NCBI GenBank assembly: GCA_033032175.1
Contig: CM065322.1
Coordinates: 11,470,001-11,534,000 of the forward strand
Direction: 5' to 3'
Source: Saturnia japonica
Taxonomy: Eukaryota; Arthropoda; Insecta; Lepidoptera; Saturniidae
DNA: 64,000 nt
This document shows, piece by piece, positions 34,201 to 47,400 of this stretch (position 1 is the stretch's first letter; the number at the start of each line of letters is the position of its first letter). The position numbers and the translations under genes were made by a program. The notes beneath the pieces are model-generated. The model worked only from the letters and a program-made list of their open reading frames with translations. It ran no database searches and was not told the DNA's origin.

Positions 34201-37200
34201 TATAATATTGTTTATAAGATTATAATAATTATCAATGATTTGTGTATGCACCGTGTATAAAGGGGACAATGGTTCGCTGACCCTCAAGTTGTACATAACA
34301 AGGTAACCGTAATGAATGCATTGAATTCATTCACCTCATTTCTTAAGATTGCTAATAATAGATTATATCATATACCAGTTCAGCCTCGTGGTGCAGTGGT
34401 AATAAAACCCTACTATTGAGTCGAGAGGTCGCGGGTTCGATCCCCGCCCATGACTGATTTTTGTGTGATTAGCATAATTGTCAGTTGTATGTCTGGGTGT
34501 AAAACATATATATAATTTATAAAGAATTATTATTATATTTAAAAAGAATTATTTATAAGAATTGATTGAATATATATATTTAAATGTATATCAGCTGTTT
34601 AGTTACCATAGTACAAGCTTTGCTTAGTTTGGAATTAAATGGCCGTGTGTGAATTTATGAGTCCTCATATATTAGTTATAATAACTTAAATAATGTTCAG
34701 TGTGACCAAGCTTATTATGAGTGGAGTCTGATAAATTGTATGACAGTGTTGCGTTTATTAAAAATATTTCGCAAAACGCGAATCTACCACCGTTTCTATC
34801 TATGGCCGGTTTAAAGACTTTTTTTTATATAGTTGCCACCTTGCTTGCCCCTAACGCATATCAGGGTCTTTTTGCTTACATTAATTTATTTAAATTGTAG
34901 TTTACTTCCTACACCCCTTTTCTTTCCTCCGTGTTTTGGATTTATGTCCCTAACGTCCTATACTATGCTTCCAGTTTCTTTTTTTTGCATTTTATATCCT
35001 ATTTGTTGAGGAAGGCTACATGCTATATAACTTCACGATACGACCCTAAGAAATGGAGCTGTTAAAATGAATTTCTATTACATTGGAGTTTAAAGACATT
35101 ACTGGCACCGAGCATAACTGGCTAGACATTATGGCGTTTTGTCAACATGTTTATTAAAACTCGCAGAAGTAATTTAGGCATACATAATTACATAATGATC
35201 ATTTACCATTAATATTTTGTTTATGTTTGATAGGTACACAATATGAGTAGCTATATTTGTTGTTTTTCGACGGGAAATGAAGCTTCAAGGTGACCACGGA
35301 GCATATCCGCGAATAATGCATTAACTTGTACTATTTTATTGTTTGTCACGACTTCGTTCACTGATATTACGTAGGTATATATACAAAACAAATAAACACA
35401 GCGAGGTAAATAAGTAATGTAAAGGTATGTATTTATATATTTACTTATTACTCAATATTTTTCTTTGTTCCATAATGTAACTGATATTGTATTGTTTCGA
35501 TTTCGTATGACCTCAAATAAATAAATTACGCATAGTATTAGGTATGGTACCGTCCTATATCATAAAGTATCCAACTACATGAGGTGTTCGATTAGTGTAT
35601 TATCTATAGGCGTCCTCGTCCGAATACTATACTAAAAAAACCGTACAGTAGTACTATATTTTTATTGGATGAAAAAAATAGGCAACATTATTTATTCTAA
35701 AATGATTAGGCGTTAAATGAAATGCAACCTTTGTCTCTTTTTTTTTTCGCAAAGCAGTAAAAATATTCCTTTATAATATAAATTATATAGTTATTTTTTT
35801 TTTTACTATATTTTTTTTTTCAGGTAATAATAGTCTTGAAAATACTATAAATGATATTTAACAAAAGTTGGCAACCCTACATGGTGTTATCCTTTCACGA
35901 CTCTTAAATTATAATCTTTAAGTAATTTACATTTAAAAAATTAATTACATTAAAATTGTTTGTTAAAATTAATTTGTATTCTGTATTTTATTAGAAAAGA
36001 TCTTTCACTTACAACTTTTTCCTAGCAGTGAATGACGAAACATAAACCTTTTATTAATAAAAAGTAATAAATTGTATTGGAATCATTAAAATGTTAAAAC
36101 AAAAACAAAAAAAATGCACGATATTAGCTACAACACATGCTTTGCCGCAGCCACTAAGCACCGATCTCCACTTTATCAACAGAAGTGTTTGCGTTTCAGA
36201 GAAAGAAAGCAACAGACGAGAATTATAACAAATATGCACATATAAGCAAACATAAGTGCCATGTGCAGTAGGAAAAGAAATGTTAATAAAAATCTGTGTA
36301 TGATATGTGATTTATATACATACTTATTATATTCCACACTAATTCACATGTAAGTTTGTAAATAACTGACTTCAATTTTTAATAATAATAGATTTATTAA
36401 TGCTCTGTGAAAGTGAATAATTGACATTTATTAAATGTCTTAAATAAATCGTGGTGGTCGTGGTTTAAGACCGGCGGAACATCGATTCGATGTCCCGGCA
36501 TGCCGCATGTATCAACAAATTTTTCGGAATTCTCGTACATTTAATAATTTAAATTGGTATCACTATAGGCTGACGGTGAAGGAAGACATCGTAAGGAAAC
36601 TGGAACCCTTGAGAAATGTTCTTGTAGTATCACTGTATGCGAGAAAATTTAAAATTGTTGATTTCTCGGTGTTTGGTATAAGTATTACAAAAATTTAAGA
36701 TCGCTCACTCATCGATCACAAAAACGTTGAATTATTCAATTTTCTATAAGTTGTTCTGAGATTTCTGTGTTCTTATTGGTTGAATTAAAATGATGTAGCG
36801 GCTATTTTGTTTCGTTCACAAGGCACATGTGGTTAGCAATGCAGACGCTGCGGTCTCTTGACCCACAATTGCTGTGATCTTCATTACTTCACTAATCATA
36901 AAAACCATTTGGACGCGCTCACAGACATAAATTCCTACAGTTTATATAGTTGACATAGTTTATTTTTTAATTTAATTTGCTTTCATTTTTTTACCGTTTG
37001 TATGAGTCATGAAGATCTGTCTGTTTATTCTGTTGTAAGCCGAAGCTTACTTTTATTGAACGTATTGTAATAAAATTATATCTACACGGGTACACTATGA
37101 TATTATAGTATTCAGTTGTTTTAAACATTATCACGGCTGTGTTTATTATTTGATCGTGTTGCTTTAGTACAGTTATGATTATAACTGATATATGAGTTTG

Positions 37201-40200
37201 ACTAAACTCATTAGTTAAAAAAGCTAAATTTCAAAAATACCACAATTATTGAGAGCATACACACTTTTACATATTTTATGTATTGACACTTTTTATTGTA
37301 TTGGAATGTATGGTCCTAATTGAAAATTAAGGGAAAGTATATCCTTCTTTTTTTTTTTGAACTGACTACACTGTTAGCCTTAGGGGCCCTATCCAAAAAC
37401 AGAGCCGCTGCGGCTTTTACAGGTTCACCGGACTTGGGGGCGAGCGCTTAGGACACTCAGCCGCGAAAGTTTGTGACGACCCGCACGAGGGTGCCATAGT
37501 GGCCGAACCTCAGCTCGGGCGGTCGTCGCGAATGCGAAAAGGTCGCGATCTAACTAATTCCCTAATTCTAAGACAATTCGAACTAACTAACATATACTCA
37601 TATGCCCGTTCCCCTCCTCCTGGGAGGAAGGAGTGGACCATGCGTATGTGTACTTAGTAATCGGAATAGTTTTTCTACACTAACTAGCGCATTAGTCTAA
37701 CTAGCGCAAAAAAAGAAAAAAAAGGTCCCTTACAGAACCTATGTACCTGTGTGGTGTACACGTGTGTGTGTTCATACGTGTGTAAATGTTGTATGTGGGT
37801 AGCTAAGTGTTGCACGTATAGTGTCACTTGTATCGCGCGGGCAGCTGCCTGACCCAAGGGCTTCACACCGAGGAACGGACCTAGGCTTGGGTTACCGCTA
37901 GAGAGGGTGGACGTGACTGGTGTGCGGGGGAGCGAAGTTGACCGCCCGTCCTCTGCGGAGAGAACGGTGGTTACGCGGGCGTGGGCGGTGGCACTCTCTG
38001 TTTGGAGAGGCGGTGGAATAGAACGCGTTTGCTGTTTCGATTTGGTCGGGCAGGTCATTGAAGATATTACGCGGTCGGCGTTTACTCCGGCAGGCACTGG
38101 GGTCGGGAACATATGAAGCTGCCGCTTTGATTAAGGGATTCGCGTGGTTCGACGCGGTGTCGAAATAAGAGCGAGAAAGGTGTTTGGCATAAGCATGTAT
38201 CGAAGGAAGGTCCATATCTCTATGGAGATCTTCCATACGAACATACTAAGGGGCGCCGGTAAGGCGGTGAAGAAACCTATTCTGGATGGTTTGTAAACGA
38301 TCCCAATTATATCTTGGCATATGTGCGAACACAACGCAGCTATATGTCATAATCGGTCGGATACACATCTTGTAGAGCGTAAGCTTGTGTCTCGTAGACA
38401 TTTTGCTTGCAGCACATAACAGAGGATGCAATCGGGCGAGGGGAAAGTATATACAAGTTAAAACGATTATAAGACCTATTGTGATGTGTAGATCTGAGTT
38501 TTGGACAACGAAAGAGACGGATGAAAGAAGATTTTGTGTAGCAGAGATGTGTGGTGTAATTAGAATGAATAAGATTATGAATGAGTAAATCAGGGAATAA
38601 TTAAAATAGCACGTGTCATAGATATTAAGTTGAAGAGTAAGTTATTCGCATGGTAGATATGTCACGAGGAAGAAAGAAAGTCTTATCTAAAGGAATGTTA
38701 AATATGAAGTTGTACGGTAGGAGTAGAGGAATACCGAAGAAGGTATGGATGCTAAGATAGCAGCTTTAGAGAGAGGAAGAAGAAAATATCTGCCGACTCT
38801 TGAAATGTCGATGTGCTGAAAATCAGCGTTTTTGTCTTATCAATACGTTTTATATTTGGCAATGCTGTAAAATATTTATTATTGTTGTTATGTGCGTGCA
38901 ATTGTCACCGTGTTTTAATATCGAAAAAATGTTTCTTATATTTTTTCATTTTTAAACAAATTATAAGATTTGAAAATTAATCGTGTTTCAAAAGATATTT
39001 ACTTTCGAAATTTTTACACCATTTCTGCTGACAAAGGATATAAAGGGCCTATTTATCAAACACCGGCCATATCGATACTGTGCGTCCAACACATGGATAT
39101 TATCGTGATAGAGCAACATTTAAATAAATAGGTGAGCCTGTTTTGCCAATCCTTGTTTTACGATATTATATTACAATGATTCGCGTAATGTATCCAATTT
39201 GATATTTTTAAAAGTTCAAACCTTATACTGAACTCATACTAACGTGGATTATAATGAAAAAAAAATTGAACCCGTGCTCGCCGAATTAATGAAATATTTG
39301 ATCATTTAGTGAAACCGTAATTGTTTTTTTTTTTAATTTGAACCATTTTTTAAACATTTTATTACTATCTCGCCTATTGTTAAATGGAGATTCCAATAAT
39401 TGGGACTGGTTCTCAAAAGCGGCCGTCAGAATAGACCGGTAGTTACATGGCAACAAAATTTCAGTTTTAAGCGTAATATGACTCTCAATGAAAACTAGAA
39501 AATACTCAAAATCACTTTGCTGTTTCCATCAGGATTTATTCGTCAATAAAAGCTCATGCTAAATGTATAAACTTGTTTCGAAGCAAATTTAAAACTATCA
39601 CCACTGTTAACTGCGCGGTTGAACTGACACAGAATATTTAAAATTTCTCAGAATGCGGCGAAAGAACAAAGAAACACAAGAATATTGTTAGACATGATTC
39701 ATACGAAGGAATTACAATTTTTTTTAATCCAAATGCACACGAAGATCATGTATTTTAGCACTTAGCAGACAGTCGGGTTTTCAGCTCAGGATTCGTTATA
39801 ACTTTGCGATGATTCAGTGAGGTTTCTCCCCGGCGCGCGGCCACGGCTGCTAAGTACCGCGGACTACGCAGTTTATTTTAACATTGCACATTTCTTTAAA
39901 TATACCTACCTATATCTAGAGTTCAGGGATGCGAAATAGCATTCAACTAATCTTATGAAATTAAATTCGTCGAAGTTCACGAGGATTTTATAATTTACTA
40001 ACTGGCCTGCGCAACTTCGTCTGCGTCACATAATGGAAACTCTCAAAGGAATAAATTTTCCTAGTTTTTACTACATTTTTCATTGATGCTCTGCTCCTAT
40101 TGATCCTTCCTCGATAAATGCGCTATCCAACACTAAAATATGTTTAGAAAATAGTTTTTATGTTACGTTCTAGCAACATTTATTTTGTTTATATACGACG

Positions 40201-41455
40201 GTATGTTTGTAGTAGAAAAAATTTCGAGTACTTAATGAGTTGTGTTTTTAGTTTTACGTCAATTAATTAGGAATTCATGAATATTCTTAATTTGTATTTC
40301 GGTAAGCTTATCGTATTACTGTTAAAGCTTTTGTTATACTTGCATTTTTTACAGACGTCTTTTGGCCTTATTGTAGTCGTCATAATGTTTATTTAAAAAA
40401 AGTATGTGACACGTCACACATATACGAGACGCACGCGGCTGAAGTGTTATGTTAATTAGTTAAATACCACGCATTGGAAAATTGTTAGTTTGCCTTGTAC
40501 ACACCTGTCGATCAAGTCCTTACAATTTTGTCTTTTTCGTATAAATGTTTTTTGAATTATTTTCTACATATTATATATATATACATACAAATTTCAAGTG
40601 ATCTAATTGGAGATTTTATCAAGATTAAATAGTTTTAAAATAGTATTCAATTAAAATTTTATACCATAACGTTCTTTTGGAATTTTTTGAAATATTCATT
40701 GAATAGTTATAGATTTTATATTTCAGGCCAGTGCATCTTTTAGCTGAGAATTATGACAACATAAAAAGCTTAGAACATTAGCACTGACTTTAGTTTATAG
40801 GATAATGGTAACCCTATCGTTCAAACGACCCGAATGTCGGATGTTCTAAAATTAAAATGTACATGCACATTCCGTGCAGTCTTCGTTTGTATGACGCTTC
40901 AGTGCGCGAGTTTTCTTTGTCTCTTGCTTAACGTTTGTTTTGTTAGCAAATTTTTATTTAGGAAGAACTCGTTAAATGAATTTATTTAAGTATATAGTGT
41001 AACTGTTTGTTAATAAATCAGGAAAGTAATTTACGTCGAACGCATTACCACGCCAGATTTGTTTAGTCGGGAGTTGAACTGTACTTTGTGTTTATTCGAA
41101 TGAAAATAATAAGAATTTATTTAAAATGTTCTGTTTTGTAATGAGAATTGACTCGGTTGGTCTATGGATACGTATTGACACGAATAAAACTATTACACAC
41201 TAATAAATAAAGTCATCTGTACCTTATGGTCCATATGTAAAAGTAGATATGTAGAAGTAAGGTCCTGATACCGACATTGTAGACCGACTCCTAATGTTTG
41301 ACAATAAACTATTCTCCATAAAGATAAAGGTGAAGTTTGAACAAATAGTTTAACAAACAAATTCCTATCATAATGCTTCTAAGGTCGAGTTATATCGTTT
41401 ATTGAGTGACATCGTAACCCGTATTATTTATTTAGAAGAAACATGCACTATATAT

Positions 41456-41486
<31 letters not shown>

Positions 41487-44400
41487 TTATACTAAATAAA
41501 TTTCCAAATATCAATTTTATAACTACATAATTATAATAATAAATAATCAATTTAGAATAATTAATAATAAACTTGTATGATAAATATTTCTAAAAATAAT
41601 ATAAAATGTCTTTATAATAAACGAATAACGCAGTCGAAAATTTATGCATACAAAATTTCATTATGTAAATGATATTTCATTTATTTTTATTAGACACTAG
41701 GTTCTGCCCTTGACTTTGTCTGCGTGGATTTCAGAATTGTGTCTTTACAGAGATAAAAAGTATCCTATGTGTTAATCCAGGTTATAAACCCCAAATTCCC
41801 AAATCCCAGGTTTCCCAAATTTCATCAAAGTCCGTTCTGTCATTTTTGCGTGATTGAGTAACAACATACAAACTTTCACATTGATAATATTATAAATTAA
41901 TTATATAGTAGTATAGTTGGATTCATCTTTGAATAACTTTCAAATTTATTGATTTTGAATATGCATGTCACTCACTTATTAACCAACGAACAAAAGACGG
42001 GAGAGGTTACATAGTTCGAATGTATATATATATTTTTTAATGTATGTTCAGCCATAACTTTTGTTTATGATCTCATTTGGATGATTCTTTTTTTGTTGGA
42101 TAGAGGATACCTCAAGGGTGGTTCCCATTTTAATTTCATTCGCATTAGTCTTTGAACTTTGAAAATACGCCAGGGAACTCTTCAAAATCATTGATGTTGG
42201 TTTTCTCTTTTATTAAAAAATTGCCTTGTAATAACTACAGTCATTAATTTTGTATCATTAATAAAAACAAATTGAATACGCTATAGATTAAACTCTACAT
42301 CAGTAATTATGTTGCTTATTTATTAGTTTCTTCTATAATGTGGAAGGTGTGTCTCGTATGACCCTGAGGTCATTCATGATTGTGAAAGTGTTTTGGCGTA
42401 CATTCATCATAATCACTTTTTCATATCAGTATAATAAAGTTGCATTTATATAAAACTACTTGATAAACGACCACTTTGCTAGGCGTAAATTAGATTTAAG
42501 TAAAAACGTACTTTTTATAGGTTTATCATCAGTATTCTATCTCCTATTCCACAACATAATTGACTTCTATACCAAATTAATTATATTCTCCGTTCAGCTG
42601 TAAGGACACAACATCTGAAGAAACATATAATACTTTCACATTCATAACATTAGTAAATTTATAATATTAGAATGATAAATTATCGCAGAAAGTACAATAT
42701 GTTTTATGAATGTTGGTGACGCGTGTTTCATAAATTTAAATCATTGTTATAGATTTTGATTTTAGAAAACATTGTTACGAAATGGATTCATAAATAATAT
42801 TTAATATACATGGTTGAAAAAACGGATGGGACATGGAGGATAAGTCCTTTATTTGGGTTGCATCGTGGATTTCTAATAAAATTAACTTTTACATTTTTAT
42901 GTATGTTTAGGTTAGGTAATATTAGAGTTAAATAATTATATTTCATGGTCTCCTTTAATTGTAAGATACAATGTTTATTCGGGAGGTTTTGTCCTTATCA
43001 TAGACCCTATCGAAAAGTGTAATAACTGAATGTCAGTTTTGTACATTTTTTTGTTGGTTCGATCACCGGTATGGGTAAGGTTTTTTAGAAAATCTGTGAA
43101 TGCAGTAGATTTTATTACTTCGAGAAATTAAAGAATGTTTCCTTTGAGTAAAATTTGATATCTTTAATATTTAATATAATTTTCCTCCATATCCCGTTCG
43201 TTTTTTCCATCCTGTAAATAGTTTTATTTATTTTGTCTTTTTTGGTATGCCATCGGAAAAGTAATGAAATAGTTTGTAGAGTTTTATTAATATAAAATGT
43301 AGATGAAACGATTGTGGTTATTTTCTTTTGAAATAAAATGAACTTTCAACGTTTTTTTTACTAAAGAGGAGATAAGTATATGATGATTTTGATCATTTAC
43401 ATATAATACATAATATGTTGTAAATAGATTGTTTATTTATTTAAATATTTTTTTCGTTTTGGTTGTGCATAAATTTCCATTTCTTAAGTTTGAGTTGTCG
43501 CTTAGTAAAAAAAAAACTATATTAATAAAATCTGTAGTTCTGTCTGTGTAAATTTAATATTTTTCCAAACAAAAATTTTCCTCTGTCTGTTTGTATGCCC
43601 GGGTTTAACTCAAAAAATGGCTTGGCCGATTCTTATGAAATTTTGTATACATAATGTTTATGCCATTAGTCAATTGATAGGGCATAAGAAATTTCAATAT
43701 TATTTTTAGAAATCGTAAATTTTAAAAAAAGAAGTATTTTCTTGAATTCTTTACTGATTTTGATGAAATTTTATTCCATGGATGATGATGGGCTATGAGA
43801 ATTTTCAATAAAGCTTTTGGAAATCGTAAAAATAAATAAATAAATTAAAATTTCATTAATGCATAACTGATTTTGATGAAATTTTGTACACGGGAAGTAT
43901 AAGTAATTAAATCATTGTTGGGCTATAACAATTTCCAATATTACTTCTAGAGATCGTAAAATAAAAAGTGCAAAAAGACGGACAGCATACATCATACCAT
44001 AATAATTGAGAGGCTATAAGAACCGTTAATAATACGTTAGAAATCGTAGAATAGATTAATAATTGCAACCGATTTCTATGAAAATTGTACCACGGGAAAT
44101 ACACGCCACTCCACATTTGATACGGTATAAGAATTGTCAACAATATAAATAAAGATAAAATTAGGGGACGTAAATAACTACTGCGTAGTAACAAACGCGT
44201 CCGGAGCCGCAGGCACACCACTAGTATTTTTATAAATCATATGGAGTTTCTTGCTAGTTCTTTTCATGACAGGGATGTTTCCCGAACCGAACGGATGGTT
44301 TCTGGTCGTAGTGTTTTGACGTTCCTAAGTACGTCTGTGTCTAAATTGAATAAAGTATTAATAACGACTACAAATTAATAAGTAATTAAGAACAACTCTT

Positions 44401-47400
44401 AAATCATCTTAACCAACAGTAGGAGATTAAATTTTACATAATCATTAATTGCGGTTTCGTGGCAAAAGCCAAACTGCTTCGTCATTCATGTATTGCGTTA
44501 TTTGGGTTGCTTATTAAAAAATAAACACTCATAGTCACGTTCAATGACCTCCGATGAAAGCTTCTGAGTGTACACAGCAAATTATTAATAATATAGTTAA
44601 AAGAGTTAAAAAGGAAGAGACTAGATAAAGAACCCCAATGCGGTAACGTGACGTATAATCTCGTCATTGCATGACAGTTCTAACCTTATACAATGGTTTA
44701 AATTGTTTCAAGTGTCAACAACATCGTTGCAGTATACCGCAGCTGCATTCTAGGGTTGTCGATTATCTAGAAATACATATTTAAAAATGCCACTTCATAT
44801 GACGTGATTGAAAATAAAACTGTTTCTTTTGTTTTAGAGACTTTTATTTTATCGAATATGTCAGTTCCATTGTGCCCTATCCATTCTAGCATCAAATCAG
44901 TCGCTGATGAGTGATGAGATAACACGCCTAGATCAAACAACATTTTAACATTATCCGAATAAATTCTGATAAAAATGCTGTGAGGAACAGCTGTATTTTG
45001 GAGAGTTTAAATTCATTTTATTCATCAACGTCTGTAGTCTAAATAAACAAAAATATTATTTGTATACAATATTATTCCAGTATCTTTAATCGAATTATCT
45101 TTCGTTATTGTTACAACTATAACTTTAACCCATGTTTAATACAGTCATTAATTAATGTTAAAGTAATTCTGTTAGAATGCACAGTAAATTAATTTTATCC
45201 CATGTGACAAGAAACAGGATTAAAAATGAAAAGTAATAAAACACAATACCTATTAAAACGACTACGTTTTGCATTAGCAAATGGACAACCCTAGATGCTC
45301 ACCAAATAAGGTATACGCTGTCTCCGGTCTATACGCGACTAAATTTGGTGTACACTTGCGCCTCAGAATACAAATGCCATGGTTTTTATGTAACAGAATA
45401 TATGTATACAGCGTAATCACGTTACAGCACACGCATCTATATTACAATGACGTAAGGTGTGTTCTTCAATAAGATAATGATTACGTCCTTATACATTTAT
45501 CTACTTTTTATGTTCAGCTCGGAGTTTTATATAACTCTAAAAGAAAAAGAAGTTCTTTCTTTATGTTGCCATTCGTTTTAATTTTCATTTAAAAAGTTGT
45601 TGTTACTGGATCCGACCAAACCCACTGTAACTGGATAGTATCGCTTAGGACGTAGTTTGGATTGTCGATAAGTTCAATAAAATTATTCGTTTGATCTAGA
45701 AATTTTTCCGTGCACAAAAAACAGTAGACCACCATTTTTTTATGTGATAGAAAATTGAACCTACATTTCCTATATTATGATTCGATTGTCGTCTGTACCT
45801 ACTCTTCGTGATATGAAAAGAAAGTATAATTCGAACGGCATGTAAAAGCTACAGTAAAAAATATATTCCAAGAACAGCGGAATATCTATTCATATTTCCA
45901 TATCATAGCACTTGTTTTCACTCATCTGCAATGCTAGCGGGGAATCAGTATTTCACGATTTGCCGCTGACAGCTCTATTTCTCTATCTCAAATGCTGAGG
46001 GGGAAAGATTATTTAGCATCATGAGAACGGCAAAGAAAAAGTAGGTTTAGAAATAAGATGAGCTGAGATACACTGAATTAAGTATTTACTAAGAAAAAGA
46101 GATTATTTAAAAATAAAGCAGACGTAAACGTACCGTGAAAGTGTTGGATCAAATCGAAAAGAAAAAAAATGTTCTCTGCTTGTTTCTAAAAAAATTGAAC
46201 CATCAACGTCTAATGAGTATTATGTAGAATGAACTTATAATTAATAAATTAAACGTTTTTAGGTTATGAACTTGTTTTTGTTTTTAACTCAAATTTTTGG
46301 CCACTTTTAGCCACTTCATAGAGTACGATTTTTTTTACATTCTAGCACCTTTATCAAGGTATTTGGCCACTTCTTGTTTTCATGACTTGGCAACACTAAC
46401 TTGGAGTTTAAAAATATTTATCAATAGAACTAATTTAGAATAATTAAAATTTTAAACGACGATATTTTAATGCCCATCACACGCCTTAACATCCGTATAG
46501 TAACATATGATGTCACAGATTGAACATGAGATTGCCGTGTCAATCTCGAAAGAGCGAATTATTTAAATCTATCTAAATAAAATGATCAAGAGGTAAAAAG
46601 GCAGAGGATAGGGAACAGTGGCAACTGATAAACCGACAAAAGCTAAGCTCTAAAAAAATAACTGAATAGATTTTGATAAAATTGCTTTTATTTCACTCCT
46701 TAGATACTTGGTCCTTATCTAAAAAAACCCAACATCTTCATTCAATAAAATAAATTAATGTTTTTAATAACCGACTTAAAAAAATGAGGAGGTTCTAAAT
46801 TCGAATGTATATTATGTTCAGCCTTAACTTCTTTGTTTATGAACCGATTTAGATGTTTATTTTTTGTTGGAAAGAGGATACCTCAAGAGTGAGCCCATTT
46901 TAATTTAATTGGCATTGGACCTCAAGAATCTTCGAAAATACACCAAAAAAATCTTTTTTGTTAGAAATTGGCTTGTAAGAAATTACGATTTTTACAAGTA
47001 CTACGCGTTTAGTGACGTGTTTTCTTGCCGTAGAGAAGTAGTGTTAATAATATTAGTTTAGATTAACGCAAACGAAGTCACGGGTAGTTGCTAGTTGACA
47101 TAATTCAACAATATAAAGTGGACAGTGTAGTCATTTGGTAACTTCGTGCCATTCTTCAGGGAGGACCTTTGCTCAAAAGTTCAGTATTTATTAACAGACT
47201 GGTATAAATATAATTGTTGTAAAAAGAACAACCTAAGTTCACCTTCGGAATAAAGAAGTAGGAAATTCTTAGAGGGCACCCTTAATTACGTGAAGTGTTT
47301 TTGTAAATTTTCTAACCTCCCCCCTCCTCTCCTGCTGAGATGTCTTGAGATTTGGCTCAACCTCCCCACCTCCATATTTCACGTGAAATTTAAAAAAAAT

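Noticed and set aside
34378..34455. tRNA gene
   Set aside because: A and B boxes and the T-arm are present, but the acceptor stem does not pair and the body continues as SINE sequence.
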